From Sedimenticola hydrogenitrophicus (GTDB lineage: Bacteria > Pseudomonadota > Gammaproteobacteria > Chromatiales > Chromatiaceae), in assembly GCF_025175675.1 (NCBI RefSeq), contig NZ_JANIOA010000022.1, positions 1 to 64,000 on the forward strand: DNA of 64,000 nt. The letters are read 5' to 3'. Below, one piece after another: positions 27,182 through 38,514 of this stretch. The notes under the pieces are model-generated. The model was not told the origin of the DNA, ran no database searches, and saw nothing but the letters and a program-made list of their open reading frames with translations. Each line of letters opens with the position of its first letter. Position 1 is the stretch's first letter. The position numbers and the translations under genes were made by a program.

Positions 27182-27382
27182 GGTTAGCCTGTGTTTCTGC
27201 TTCTGGATAAAACCGGTTGTTATGCCAACAGCACGTCGTTAATTATTATCGAGTCCCGGATCGGCCGGGCAGTACTGCCAAGCATGCTCCGTAGCCTCTG
27301 CCATTAACCCTACACCAGTGTAAAAACGAAAGACAGAAAAAGAATGTCCTATGGATCGCCGGGTTGCGAAGGGGATCGCGGT

Positions 27383-27853
27383 TCAGGCGCGGTGATACGG
27401 GTGGTTGCGCAACAGGCTCCAGGCGCGATAGAGCTGTTCGGCCACCACCACCCGCACCAGGGGGTGGGGCAGGGTCAGCGGCGACAGGGACCAGCGCCCG
27501 TCCGCCTGCCGCAGACAGGCCTCGGCCAAGCCTTCCGGACCACCCACCAGCAGGGCGATGTCCGGCCCGGCCCCCATCCACTCGCCGAGCTGGGCGGAGA
27601 GTTGCTCGGTGCTCCAGGCCTTTCCCCCGACGTCCAGGGCGACGACACGGCAGCCCTTGGGGATCGCCTTCAGCATCCGCTCCCCCTCCTCGCGGACGGT
27701 GCGCTTCACATCGGCGCTTTTGCCGCGATGGCCGGGGGCGATCTCGATCAGGTTCAGGGCGCACTCCGACGGCAGGCGCTTGGCGTACTCCCGGTACCCC
27801 TCCTGGACCCAGCGGGGCATCTTGTTGCCGACAGAGATGAGGTGAATGATCAT
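27383..27853 (-). CDS. rlmH: 23S rRNA (pseudouridine1915-N3)-methyltransferase RlmH
   Basis: A 156-aa SPOUT methyltransferase that modifies pseudouridine 1915 in helix 69. The knot region is visible: ALLVGGPEGL (SAM binding) and LTLPHPLVRVVVAEQLYRAW, ending RNHPYHR. The length is standard. It normally follows rsfS directly; here a small membrane-protein frame and a repeat-like stretch lie between them. Confidence 0.97.
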   Translation of the reverse strand: MIIHLISVGNKMPRWVQEGYREYAKRLPSECALNLIEIAPGHRGKSADVKRTVREEGERMLKAIPKGCRVVALDVGGKAWSTEQLSAQLGEWMGAGPDIALLVGGPEGLAEACLRQADGRWSLSPLTLPHPLVRVVVAEQLYRAWSLLRNHPYHRA

Positions 27854-27974
27854 GATGATGGGGGCGGCTACCGGGGCGGCTACAGGTCTGGTGGACGCAT
27901 TGTATCAGGGAAAGTTGTAGCGTAGGTTCACTCTGGACACCCGGCATGGTACGGGCTGAATCGACCCCTTCCCC

Positions 27975-28202
27975 TTAATCCCCCAGCCCGTTGACGCCGA
28001 ATAGGATCGCCAGGAACCAGAGGATACGGCGTGGCTGGATGGTGAACCAGCCGGCCACCGGGAGCATGCCCAGCAGGAAAAAACCGGTGGTGTAGCAGGC
28101 GCGCGGGAGCAGTAGCAGTAGCAGCAGCCAGACGGCCAGCCAGAAGATGAACAGCAGGCTGAGTAAACGGATCGGTTTGGAGCGGTTTTCCGGGCTCGAC
28201 AT
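27975..28202 (-). CDS. Small two-helix membrane protein (hypothetical)
   Basis: A 75-aa protein with two hydrophobic segments (~15-35, LLFIFWLAVWLLLLLLLP; ~41-67, GFFLLGMLPVAGWF... and LWFLAILFGVNGLG) after a short charged N-terminus. GGAATGCC precedes the ATG weakly. It is on the same strand as rsfS and rlmH and lies between them. I do not recognise a family. It may be real; the helices could also come from chance Leu-rich coding, as the opposite strand is also partly open. Confidence 0.45.
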   Translation of the reverse strand: MSSPENRSKPIRLLSLLFIFWLAVWLLLLLLLPRACYTTGFFLLGMLPVAGWFTIQPRRILWFLAILFGVNGLGD

Positions 28203-28509
28203 GTCGGCATTCCATGCAAATTGTGTCGGGTCCGGGGGCTGGGGACCTGCTGAAATTTTTGAGTCTTGCGGAGATGGTTAGTTCCTATGGGTCTCCGTCT
28301 ATCAAGGAACCCGGTTCATTATAGAGAACGGGAATCGGTTTGGGTAGTCTGTTTTTCCCGTTGCTGCTCCAGGGCGCCGCCGTGAGCCATGCGGCTAATC
28401 CGGCCGGGGGAATGGCGGCTTCATCCAGGACACGCTGTCTGCCGGTGAGCTTGCGGATTACGGCGTTTCCGGTAAGGCTTGATGTGGGTGGCCGGGTCCA
28501 GGCCGGCCG
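28203..28509. other. Gene-free stretch between rsfS and the small membrane protein
   Basis: About 307 bp. It contains a hairpin-rich part (GGTCTCCGTC... near 28290) and at ~28436-28485 a relative of the REP arm GCCGGTGAGCTTGCG...GTAAGGCTTGATG also present at 63057-63133. A plus-strand 79-codon frame crosses it but overlaps rsfS and is not convincing. Confidence 0.5.
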
Positions 28510-28869
28510 TCAGTGGGGGGCCGCTTTCTGCGCGCTGTCGGCCGGAATGTCCAGATCCCACAGCCGCTCCAACTGGTAGAAATCCCGGACCTTGGTCTGC
28601 ATGACGTGGACCACGATGCCGTTGAGGTCCACCAGTACCCATTCGCCCTCTTTCAGCCCCTCCACACCCAGCAGGGTTTCGCCGGCTTCCTTGGCCTGGA
28701 AGGCGACAGTTTCCGCAAGGGAGGTGACGTGTCGGTTGGAGGTGCCGCTGGCGATGATCATGAGATCGGTGATGGTGGTCTTGCCCCTGACATCGAGCAC
28801 TTTGACATCGAGTGCCTTCATGTCGTCGAGAATTTTCATTATGAGGTCGCGAAGTTCGTCTGTCTGCAT
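28510..28869 (-). CDS. rsfS: Ribosomal silencing factor RsfS
   Basis: A 119-aa protein that binds uL14 on the 50S subunit and blocks subunit joining in poor nutrient conditions. Family segments: KALDVKVLDVRGKTTITDLMIIASGTSNRH and the closing EGEWVLVDLNGIVVHVMQ...FYQLERLW. It follows nadD in the same direction, the standard gammaproteobacterial order. Confidence 0.97.
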   Translation of the reverse strand: MQTDELRDLIMKILDDMKALDVKVLDVRGKTTITDLMIIASGTSNRHVTSLAETVAFQAKEAGETLLGVEGLKEGEWVLVDLNGIVVHVMQTKVRDFYQLERLWDLDIPADSAQKAAPH

Positions 28870-28943
28870 ATCTCTCTACGCTGTGGTTGAATTTGAATAC
28901 TGCTAAGGCAATTTTATATTAAAACGGCCGAGGCCACCGAAAT

Positions 28944-29558
28944 TCACCCGGATGGGTAGAGTCGGCGCCGTCGGATCAGCTCGAGAACCGCGTCCGGCAG
29001 CAGGTAACGGGGTGATTGGCCGTGCCGCAGTAGCTCCCGGATCCGGGTCGCCGAGATCTCCAGCTGGGTGACCGGCAGCGCCAGGACCAGCCCGGCCGCC
29101 TGCCGTTTCAACGCCTCCGGGTCGTGAGTGAGCTGTTCGTGGTAGCGCGCGGGTTCAGGCTCCCCGGGCCGCTGCATCACCACCAGATGGGCCAGCCCGA
29201 GGATCGCCTCAGGTCGGTGCCAGGTGTGGAAACCGTTAAAGGCGTCGCTGCCCAGCAGCAGGCAGAAGGTCTCCTCCGGCAGCTCCCTCCGGAGCGATTG
29301 CAGGGTTTCCAGGGTGTAGGACTTGCCGCTGCGCTCCAGCTCGCGGGTGTCGATGTGGAACAGGGGGTTGTCATCCACGGCGGCATGCAGCAGGGCCAGC
29401 CGCTGCGCTGCCGAGAGGGTCGGCTGGGTACGGTGCGGCGGGTCGCGCAACGGAATCAGGCGGATCTGCTCCAGCCCCAGGTGCTGCTGCACGTCCAGTG
29501 CGGTACGTAGGTGGCCGTAATGGATGGGGTCGAAGGTACCGCCGAGTATCCCTATCAC
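28944..29558 (-). CDS. nadD: Nicotinate-nucleotide adenylyltransferase
   Basis: A 204-aa enzyme making deamido-NAD from nicotinate mononucleotide and ATP in NAD synthesis. Nucleotidyltransferase motifs are GGTFDPIHYGHL (HxGH type) near the start and ISATRIREL near the C-terminus. The start must be the GTG at 29558 (VIGILGGTFD): the frame stays open through proA in another reading frame, but no ATG lies near the family N-terminus. It begins 15 bases after the proA stop. Confidence 0.95.
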   Translation of the reverse strand: MIGILGGTFDPIHYGHLRTALDVQQHLGLEQIRLIPLRDPPHRTQPTLSAAQRLALLHAAVDDNPLFHIDTRELERSGKSYTLETLQSLRRELPEETFCLLLGSDAFNGFHTWHRPEAILGLAHLVVMQRPGEPEPARYHEQLTHDPEALKRQAAGLVLALPVTQLEISATRIRELLRHGQSPRYLLPDAVLELIRRRRLYPSG

Positions 29559-29572
29559 CGAGGGTCCGTCCG

Positions 29573-30844
29573 TCAGCCGCGGATGTGGCCATCGCCGAGG
29601 ACGATGTATTTGACCGAGGTGAGCCCTTCCAGACCCACCGGGCCGCGGGCATGGAACTTGTCGGTGGAGATGCCGATCTCCGCGCCCAGGCCGTACTCGA
29701 AGCCATCGGCAAAGCGGGTGGAGGCGTTGACCATGACCGAGCTGGAGTCCACCTCGGTGAGGAAGCGGCGTGCCCGGGTATAGTTCTCGGTGACGATGGA
29801 CTCGGTGTGCCCGGAGCTGTGGCGGTTGATATGTTCGATCGCCTCGTCCAGCCCCCGCACCACCCGGATCGACAGGATCGGCCCCAGGTACTCGGTGTCC
29901 CAGTCGGCCTCGCTGGCCTCCTGGCACTCCTCCAGAATCTCCCGGCAGAGGGCGCAGCCGCGCAGCTCCACTCCGTGTTCGGCATAGGCGGCCGCCAGCA
30001 TCGGCAGAATATCCTCGGCGATGGCCTCGGCCACCAGCAGGGTCTCCATGGTGTTGCAGGTGCCGTAGCGCTGGGTCTTGGCGTTGACGGCAATGTCGAA
30101 GGCCTTGCCGTTGTCGGCCTGATCGTCGATGTAGACGTGGCAGATGCCATCCAGGTGCTTGATTACCGGCACCCGGGCGTCGTTGGCGATGCGCTCGATC
30201 AGCCCCTTGCCGCCGCGCGGAATGATCACGTCGATCGCCTCGGGCATGGTGATCATGGCGCCGACTGCCGCCCGGTCGGTGGTGGCGACCACCTGCACGG
30301 CGTCGCCCGGCAGACCGGCCCGCTCCAGTCCGCGCTGGATGCTGGCGGCGAGCGCCTGGTTGGAGTGGAACGCCTCGGATCCGCCGCGTAACACCGTGGC
30401 ATTGCCTGATTTCAGGCACAGGGCGGCGGCATCGGCGGTGACGTTGGGCCGCGACTCGTAGATGATGCCGACCACGCCGAGGGGCACCCGCATGCGGCCC
30501 ACCTGGATACCGCTGGGGCGGTAGTTCATGTCGAAAATCTCACCGATCGGGTCGGACAGGGCGATGATCTGCGCAATCCCCTCCAGCATGCTGTCGATAC
30601 GCGCCGGGGTCAGCTCCAGACGATCCAGCAGGGCGCTGTCCAGCCCCTTGGCCGCCCCCGCCGCCAGGTCCTTGCGATTCTCCCGCATCAGGGCGTCACG
30701 GTGGGCCTGGATGTCCTCCGCGATCGCCTGCAGGGCGGCGTTCTTGCTCGCGGTGGAGGCGGCGGCCAGGCGTCGCGAGGCGGCCCGGGCACGGCGGCCG
30801 AGGTCGGCCATGTAGGCGGTAACGTCGAGGATTTCGCTGGACAT
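29573..30844 (-). CDS. proA: Glutamate-5-semialdehyde dehydrogenase (gamma-glutamyl phosphate reductase)
   Basis: A 423-aa NADPH enzyme of proline biosynthesis reducing gamma-glutamyl phosphate. The catalytic cysteine is C263 in GTCNTMET. Other family segments are [25 protein letters not shown] and the C-terminal [20 protein letters not shown]. The ATG at 30844 is chosen because the open frame further upstream is translated CCACGGAT repeat. proA inside the holA-nadD interval is also known in Pseudomonas. proB is not in the window. Confidence 0.97.
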   Translation of the reverse strand: MSSEILDVTAYMADLGRRARAASRRLAAASTASKNAALQAIAEDIQAHRDALMRENRKDLAAGAAKGLDSALLDRLELTPARIDSMLEGIAQIIALSDPIGEIFDMNYRPSGIQVGRMRVPLGVVGIIYESRPNVTADAAALCLKSGNATVLRGGSEAFHSNQALAASIQRGLERAGLPGDAVQVVATTDRAAVGAMITMPEAIDVIIPRGGKGLIERIANDARVPVIKHLDGICHVYIDDQADNGKAFDIAVNAKTQRYGTCNTMETLLVAEAIAEDILPMLAAAYAEHGVELRGCALCREILEECQEASEADWDTEYLGPILSIRVVRGLDEAIEHINRHSSGHTESIVTENYTRARRFLTEVDSSSVMVNASTRFADGFEYGLGAEIGISTDKFHARGPVGLEGLTSVKYIVLGDGHIRG

Positions 30845-30996
30845 GCTGGTCACGATAGTCGCTGATTGCTGGAAATGGGTGCAGTCTAGCAAATTGTACC
30901 GCGGTTGGGCATGGGGATTGGCCGGCTGCGCATTTTCGGGGACCGCATCGGGCGTGGTTCGTACCTTACCGGCACCCCGCAATCCGCCGGGGAATA

Positions 30997-31124
30997 ACCA
31001 CGGATGGACACGGATACACACGGAGTTTGGATAGGAGCGGCCCAACAGACTGTTCGCCATTCGGGGGGCGTATAGGTGCCCGGCGGGGTTAACCCATCTG
31101 TGTCCATTCGTGTGGATCCGTGGT
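30997..31124 (-). repeat. Dispersed CCACGGAT element, copy 3
   Basis: ACCACGGATGGACACGGATA opens it and CCGTGGT closes it. Orientation is opposite to the copies at 81 and 10468. With copy 4 it occupies most of the 580-bp gap between proA and holA, where I see no gene. Confidence 0.75.
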
Positions 31125-31228
31125 TTGGATAGGGGCGGTCACGCTGTGGCCGCATTGCCTCGGCACCACCCATAGGGCGGGCCGTGCCCGCCGATGGCGC
31201 CCATGGGGCACTCCATTGCTGAGGAAGA

Positions 31229-31359
31229 ACCACGGATGGACACGGATACGCACGGATTTTGGATAGGGGGAGCTGCCCAACAGGCGGTTGGCCGTGCGGG
31301 GGCATATAGGTGCGCGGCTGGGGGGAAACCCATCTGTGTCCATCCGTGTGGATCAGTGG
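31229..31359 (-). repeat. Dispersed CCACGGAT element, copy 4
   Basis: In tandem with copy 3, about 230 bp apart, with the same internal GCCCAACAG and GGGTTAACCC/GAAACCCATC-type landmarks. Between the two is the GGGCGGGCCGTGCCCGCC palindrome that also accompanies copies 1 and 2, so the duplicated unit is element plus palindrome. Confidence 0.75.
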
Positions 31360-31424
31360 TTCGGATAGGGGCGGTCGCGCTCCACCCATAGGGCCGTGCC
31401 CGCCGACGGCGCCCGTGGAGTGCG

Positions 31425-32477
31425 CTATGACCGGTTTTCGGGGTGGGCCGCGGGCCGATCCGGCAGCGGGGCGCCGGCCATGCCGCTGCAGATGCGTTGC
31501 AGTAGCAGCCAGGGGTCCTGCCGCTCCTGGCCCTTGATGGCGCGGTCGGTGAGACAGCAGAGCTGCAACAGTTGCCGCCACTGGTGGAGGTTGAGACGCT
31601 GCAGCCCCTGGCTGACCAGCGGTTTGCGCTTGTCCCACACCTCCCGGGCGCCGGCCACCGCCTGTTGCGCCGAACGGCCCTGGGCCACCAGCCGGGCCAG
31701 GGAGCAGAGGGTGCGAATCTCCCGTGCCAGCGCCCACAGCACCACCGGGGCGGCGGTCCCTTCGGCCTTCAGGCCGTTGAGCATGCGCAGGGTGCGGCCC
31801 ACCTGGCCCTCCAGTGCGGCGTCCACCAGACCGTAGACATCGTAGCGGGCGCTGTCCGCCACTGACTCCTGCAGGTGCTCGAGGGTGATCACCCCACTGC
31901 CGTGCAGCAGTTTCAGCTTGTCGATCTCCTGGGCGGCCGCCAGCAGGTTGCCCTCGATACGTTCGGCCAGCATGGCTACCACCTGTGGGCCGGGGGTGAG
32001 GCTCGCCTGGCGCAGGCGCTGTTCAATCCAGGGCTGCAGACGGTTCCCCTCTATCGGCCAGATCTGCACGAACACGCCCCGGGCTTCCAGTGCCTTGAGC
32101 CACTTGCTGCTGATCTGACCCTTGTCCAGCTTGGGCAGGGTGATCAACAGCAGGGTGTCCTCGGGGGGGCGTTCGGCGTATTCGCTGAGCGCCTTGCCAC
32201 CGTCGCGGCCCGGCTTGCCGGAGGGGATGCGCAGGTCGATGATCCGCTTTTCCGCAAACAGCGACAGGCTGTTGGCCTCGGCGGTCAGCTCGTTCCAGTC
32301 AAACCGGGCGCCGGCCTCCAGTACATCCCGGCCGCTGTACCCTTGGGCGCGGGCGAGGGTGCGAATGGCATCGGCGGCCTCATTCATCTGCAGCGGTTCA
32401 TCCCCGCTGATCAGGTAGATGGGGGCAATCCCCTGTCGTTGGACGTGGGTTGCCAGTTCGTGGGGGCGGACGCGCAT
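31425..32477 (-). CDS. holA: DNA polymerase III subunit delta
   Basis: A 350-aa clamp-loader subunit that opens the beta clamp. The N-terminal domain carries IYLISGDEPLQMNEAADAIR; the middle has the characteristic IEGNLLAAAQEIDKL; the C-terminal domain ends in basic helices. The length is normal (~340). It lies 19 bp after lptE, as in other gammaproteobacteria. Confidence 0.95.
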   Translation of the reverse strand: MRVRPHELATHVQRQGIAPIYLISGDEPLQMNEAADAIRTLARAQGYSGRDVLEAGARFDWNELTAEANSLSLFAEKRIIDLRIPSGKPGRDGGKALSEYAERPPEDTLLLITLPKLDKGQISSKWLKALEARGVFVQIWPIEGNRLQPWIEQRLRQASLTPGPQVVAMLAERIEGNLLAAAQEIDKLKLLHGSGVITLEHLQESVADSARYDVYGLVDAALEGQVGRTLRMLNGLKAEGTAAPVVLWALAREIRTLCSLARLVAQGRSAQQAVAGAREVWDKRKPLVSQGLQRLNLHQWRQLLQLCCLTDRAIKGQERQDPWLLLQRICSGMAGAPLPDRPAAHPENRS

Positions 32478-32496
32478 ATCGGGCCGGCTTGGTCGC

Positions 32497-32997
32497 TTAC
32501 AGCTGGGCCTGCAGCCGGCGCATGATCTGCGAGGCCAGGTCGCGCTGCAGATCCTTGCGCAGGGTGCCCTCTTCCTGCTGCTTGCCGAGCACCTGGGTTT
32601 CGCTGTTCAGGTAGGTGGTGATGGCGCTCACCGTCTGGCTCTCGACCAGGGCGCTGCCGTCCGCGGCGATCAGGGCAAACCGCGCCCCTTCATGCAACTC
32701 GTACTCCGCCACGTTGCCGTCGCCGTCCACCGACAGGACGCGCCGGTCGCTGGCGCGGCTGTCAATTAGCAGGGTGCTGCCGGTGCCTTGCGGCTTCGCT
32801 GCCACCGGGATATCGCTGAAGGTAAATATCTGGGCCAGTTCCCGGCGCAGTTCGTCATACTCGCCCAGTCCCTGGATATAGACCGGACCGATGGTGCTCG
32901 GCAGCGTGACGCTGCCCCGCAGCTGGAATCCGCAACCCTGCAACAGGGAAGCCGTCAGTAGCACCAGCGCCAGGCTGAAAATCTTCTTGCCGATCAT
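32497..32997 (-). CDS. lptE: LPS-assembly lipoprotein LptE
   Basis: A 166-aa outer-membrane lipoprotein that plugs the LptD barrel in LPS export. A lipoprotein signal peptide ends in the lipobox LLQGC (C22), then GFQLRG, the typical LptE opening. It sits between leuS and holA, the conserved position. It is somewhat short, which is common outside the enterics. Confidence 0.93.
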   Translation of the reverse strand: MIGKKIFSLALVLLTASLLQGCGFQLRGSVTLPSTIGPVYIQGLGEYDELRRELAQIFTFSDIPVAAKPQGTGSTLLIDSRASDRRVLSVDGDGNVAEYELHEGARFALIAADGSALVESQTVSAITTYLNSETQVLGKQQEEGTLRKDLQRDLASQIMRRLQAQL

Positions 32998-33039
32998 GTA
33001 GTTCTCCCGGTTCCGCGGACGTCGGCCGCTTCCTCACGC

Positions 33040-35673
<2,634 letters not shown>

Positions 35674-35842
35674 TTAAACGAGCAAGGATACCCTACGGCA
35701 GGGTAGACATGAAGGCATATTGTCGACTCGGGTGGCAGGAAGTGGCGCTTTCTCCTGGCTTGACCCGGAATATGAGCGATAGCGGGGGCAAAACCGCCCG
35801 GGCATCTTGTGTTCTGGCGAACTTGGTGTACAAAGTAAGGAA

Positions 35843-36001
35843 GGGCTCGCGCAAGAATAAGTTCCGGTATTCGGTCGCCACTGGACCCCGCCAGCGGCGT
35901 TACGCTTTTTGCCAAGGGAACAGCCATTGCCTGCAAAGAGTGCCTTGCCGGCGTGGTCCAGTGACGCCCTCGGTACTACGGAATTATTCTTGCGCGAACC
36001 C
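35843..36001. mobile_element. MITE-like element, family A copy 2 (159 bp)
   Basis: GGGCTCGCGCAAGAATAA at the left; the right end is its complement with one mismatch. Same length and orientation as the copy at 1053-1211, with long shared interior (GTATTCGGTCGCC, GGCGGCGTTACGC...TTTTTG). It occupies the divergent leuS/ybeL promoter region, so it may affect both. Confidence 0.8.
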
Positions 36002-36051
36002 TAAGCGAGGGTATTTGATCCAGTTTGGCAAACAGAGGTTAGGGATCGGTT

Positions 36052-36582
36052 ATGACCAATAATAAAGACCAGAAAGATCCGGTTGAGCGCATGGTGGACG
36101 CCTACGAGCGCATGCTGGAGTACGTGGATGACATGATCGGCAAGGCGGAGAAGAATACCCTGCCGACGCTGAAGAAGAGCCTCGACGCGGCCCGCGAGAA
36201 GGCGGTGGAGCTGAATGAGCTGACCCGGGAGGAGGCGGAGAAGATCGCCGCCTATGTGGAGCGTGACATGAAGGATGCCGCCCATTACCTGGTGGAGACC
36301 GGGGACGAGTTCCGGCAGTGGTTCCGTTTCGATGTGAAGCTGATCGAGGGACGCGTCATGGAGATGTTTGCCTCGGTTGCCGATCGCACCCGACTGGAGC
36401 TGGAGCGCTTTGCCAGTCAGGCCCGTGAAGCGGCCGTTTATCGGACCGGCGAGATCACCGGCCCGGGCACCCTGGTGTGTGACCAGTGCGGCAAGGAGCT
36501 CCATTTTCACAAGGCGGGGCATATCCCGCCCTGTTCCCAGTGTCGCGGCACCACCTACCGGCGCGGAACGGAGAGTAGCTGA
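36052..36582 (+). CDS. ybeL: YbeL-like zinc-ribbon protein (DUF1451)
   Basis: A 176-aa soluble protein with a long charged helical part (1-~140) and a C-terminal zinc ribbon of CxxC pairs (CDQCG and CSQCRG). It ends in TGEITGPGTLVCDQCG, the pattern of E. coli YbeL. In E. coli ybeL is also divergent from leuS, which supports orthology. Molecular role unknown. Confidence 0.88.
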   Translation: MTNNKDQKDPVERMVDAYERMLEYVDDMIGKAEKNTLPTLKKSLDAAREKAVELNELTREEAEKIAAYVERDMKDAAHYLVETGDEFRQWFRFDVKLIEGRVMEMFASVADRTRLELERFASQAREAAVYRTGEITGPGTLVCDQCGKELHFHKAGHIPPCSQCRGTTYRRGTESS

Positions 36583-36666
36583 GGGCCTACAGGCTGGTGG
36601 CTCTAGCCTGTATGAAGCCGCTCCACAATATCGGAGTCAAACCACTCCAGGCGCTTTCTACATTGA

Positions 36667-36737
36667 GGGGTCGGAGTCAAACCGCCCCAGGCTCTTTGCC
36701 AAAGTTACCCCGCTACCAGCGGTTTGACTCCGACCCC
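36667..36737. repeat. GGGGTCGGAGTCAA palindrome, copy 2
   Basis: GGGGTCGGAGTCAAACCGC and its complement are separated by ~33 bp; an extra single arm (TCGGAGTCAAACCACTCC) is at 36631. With it, the 266-bp gap between ybeL and rpmG is repeat plus terminator. Confidence 0.7.
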
Positions 36738-36798
36738 GGGTGAGAACACCACACCCGGGTGAGAGCATGGTCGCCGTGGCACGGCTCCATCCGAGGAT

Positions 36799-36830
36799 AA
36801 AAAAACCCGCCGGCAAGGGGCGGGGTTTTT
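36799..36830 (-). terminator. Terminator of the rpmB-rpmG operon
   Basis: On the minus strand, AAAAACCCCGCCCC-TTGCC-GGCGGGTTTTTTT is a GC-rich hairpin with a T-run, starting 20 bases after the rpmG stop. The A/T flanks make it potentially bidirectional, also stopping ybeL transcription. Confidence 0.85.
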
Positions 36831-36849
36831 GATGCGCGCGGGAGGCCGA

Positions 36850-37005
36850 TTATTTGATCTTGGCTTCCTTGTACATCACATGCTTGCGGATTTTCGGATC
36901 GAACTTCTTGATCTCCATCTTGCCCGGCATGTTGCGTTTGTTCTTGGTGGTGGTGTAGAAATGGCCGGTACCGGCACTGGATACGAGTCTGATTTTATCA
37001 CGCAT
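36850..37005 (-). CDS. rpmG: 50S ribosomal protein L33 (bL33)
   Basis: A 51-aa ribosomal protein, [20 protein letters not shown] onward. It lacks the CxxC zinc pairs, the usual form in E. coli-like bacteria. AAGGAGAACAGTC before the ATG is a strong ribosome binding site. It is 11 bp downstream of rpmB and is followed by a terminator. Confidence 0.97.
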   Translation of the reverse strand: MRDKIRLVSSAGTGHFYTTTKNKRNMPGKMEIKKFDPKIRKHVMYKEAKIK

Positions 37006-37016
37006 GACTGTTCTCC

Positions 37017-37253
37017 TTAGACCTTCTCGCCGCGGGCGCGCAGGTCAGTCAGAACTGCGTCGATACCCTTCTTGTCAATAATGCGCATGCCGCTTGCGGA
37101 GACGCGCAGGCGAACCCAGCGGTTCTCGCTCTCCACCCAGAAGCGGTGCTGGTGCAGATTGGGCAAGAAACGACGACGAGTCTTGTTGTGGGCGTGGGAA
37201 ACATTGTTCCCTGTCACAGGACGCTTGCCCGTAACCTGACACACTCTGGACAT
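37017..37253 (-). CDS. rpmB: 50S ribosomal protein L28 (bL28)
   Basis: A 78-aa ribosomal protein, [20 protein letters not shown], with the family core [11 protein letters not shown]. The frame is open for 65 more codons upstream, but that part is the 5' leader behind a good promoter, so the ATG at 37253 is the start. First gene of rpmBG. Confidence 0.97.
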   Translation of the reverse strand: MSRVCQVTGKRPVTGNNVSHAHNKTRRRFLPNLHQHRFWVESENRWVRLRVSASGMRIIDKKGIDAVLTDLRARGEKV

Positions 37254-37343
37254 GGTTAAATCCTCGAAAAACCTGGTTTTTGCGACCCCGAATTTCAGGG
37301 TGCTGTGAAATCTGTTACACCCCCGATGGGGTGAAGAGGCGGA

Positions 37344-37372
37344 TTTATAGCAAAAAGATTTTTTGCTGACAA
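37344..37372 (-). promoter_or_regulatory. Sigma-70 promoter of rpmB-rpmG
   Basis: Minus strand: TTGTCA (37372-37367), exact 17-bp spacer, TATAAA (37349-37344). This is 5/6 and 5/6 to the consensus and leaves a leader of about 85 nt before rpmB. Confidence 0.75.
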
Positions 37373-37466
37373 GTTTTTCTTTACAGGCGTTTTTGCCTGC
37401 CGTCCGGGGCAATCTTTCCTGCGACACTGATATCAGCATAAAAATCAATGCGTTGCAATGCGCTCG

Positions 37467-38141
37467 TCAGATTTCACCCTGCTCGGCCAGGGAGGTGATT
37501 TCACCGCTGCCGATGATGAAGTGATCCAGCAGCCGGATATCCACCAGCTCCAGTGCCGCCTTCAGCCGGCGGGTGATCGCCCGGTCGGCCTGACTCGGCT
37601 CCGCTACCCCGGAAGGGTGGTTATGCGCCAGGATCAGGGCTGCCGCATTGTGGCTCAGGGAGCGGCGGACCACTTCGCGGGGATGCACGCTGGCGCCGTC
37701 GATGGTGCCCCGGAACAGCTCCTCGTATTCAATTACCCGGTGGCGGTTGTCCAAAAACAGGCAGGCAAACACCTCGTAGGGATAGCCGGCGAGGCGGGCG
37801 CGCAGATAATCGCGGGTCTGTTGCGGGCTGGTCAGCACGTCCGAACGGTGGAGCTGTTCCCGCAGGTGGCGCCGACCCATCTCCAGTACTGCCTGCAATT
37901 GGGCGTATTTGGCACTGCCCAGGCCCTGACTGCTGCAGAAGCCGGCACGGTCGGCGGCGAGCAGATTGCCCAGCCCCTTATGCCGGTCGAGCAGTTCACG
38001 CGCCAGATCCACCGCGCTCTTGCCGCGCACCCCGGTGCGCAGGAAGATCGCCAGTAGCTCGGCGTCGGAGAGGGCGTCCGGCCCCCGTTGCAACAGTTTC
38101 TCCCGGGGTCGTTCATCCGCCGGCCAGTCGGTTATCGCCAC
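37467..38141 (-). CDS. radC: RadC family JAB domain protein
   Basis: A 224-aa protein with an N-terminal UPF0758/helix-hairpin-helix part ([14 protein letters not shown]...[11 protein letters not shown]) and a JAB1/MPN metalloprotease-like domain ([22 protein letters not shown]). Despite the name, a role in DNA repair is not established. It has only GTG starts: the GTG at 38141 is chosen because AAGGAGG lies 5 bases before it, while the GTG at 38147 overlaps that site. In many gammaproteobacteria radC sits between rpmB and coaBC, as here. Confidence 0.93.
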   Translation of the reverse strand: MAITDWPADERPREKLLQRGPDALSDAELLAIFLRTGVRGKSAVDLARELLDRHKGLGNLLAADRAGFCSSQGLGSAKYAQLQAVLEMGRRHLREQLHRSDVLTSPQQTRDYLRARLAGYPYEVFACLFLDNRHRVIEYEELFRGTIDGASVHPREVVRRSLSHNAAALILAHNHPSGVAEPSQADRAITRRLKAALELVDIRLLDHFIIGSGEITSLAEQGEI

Positions 38142-38195
38142 GCACACCTCCTTGTCGTGTCAGGCAATAAAATCATATCAGCAATACGCGGGCAC

Positions 38196-38422
38196 GTCAT
38201 CTAAACACGCAAATGCGTGTGGGAGAGTTTGGCTGCTTGATTGACGGGTGTCCGCGGCCATGGATGGCCGCGGCAAGCCCCCAGGGGTGAGCTGCGCAGC
38301 AGTGAACGCCTACCCAGGGATGGGTGGGCCGGGCTTTCATGCGAAGCAGGACGCGTAGCATGAAAGGGTTTACGGCGTCCCGGCAAGCAAGCAGAGCCTC
38401 GACCCGCTCAAAGTTAGATGAC
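38196..38422. repeat. GTCATCTAA...TTAGATGAC element between radC and coaBC
   Basis: Nine-base perfect inverted ends (38196-38204 and 38414-38422) with partly complementary arms further in (GCTGCTTG...CAAGCAAGCAG). The sequence ATCAGCAATACG occurs just outside each end (near 38177 and 38432), like a duplicated flank. A solo right arm is at 52553-52599. The 373-bp radC-coaBC gap holds nothing else I can name. Confidence 0.6.
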
Positions 38423-38514
38423 ATCGTCCTGATCAGCAATACGATGCGGGTTCCAGATGGCCGTCCATTCAGTTAATCTTGGCGCATCGACCTGGTTGAG
38501 ACAGATGACCCCTT

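Noticed and set aside
28340-28579. 79-codon plus-strand frame with a signal-peptide-like start
   Set aside because: Overlaps the 3' part of rsfS and a REP-like arm; no ribosome binding site.
29573-30844. proA as an insertion into the leuS-rlmH cluster
   Set aside because: The same placement before nadD is known in Pseudomonas, so it is ordinary for the group.
81-31359. CRISPR array
   Set aside because: Repeats are dispersed and palindromic with no regular spacers; no cas genes.
30997-31740. Small frames encoding peptides such as VCIRVHPW and MDTDG
   Set aside because: These are translations of the CCACGGAT repeats and recur wherever the repeat does; they are not genes.
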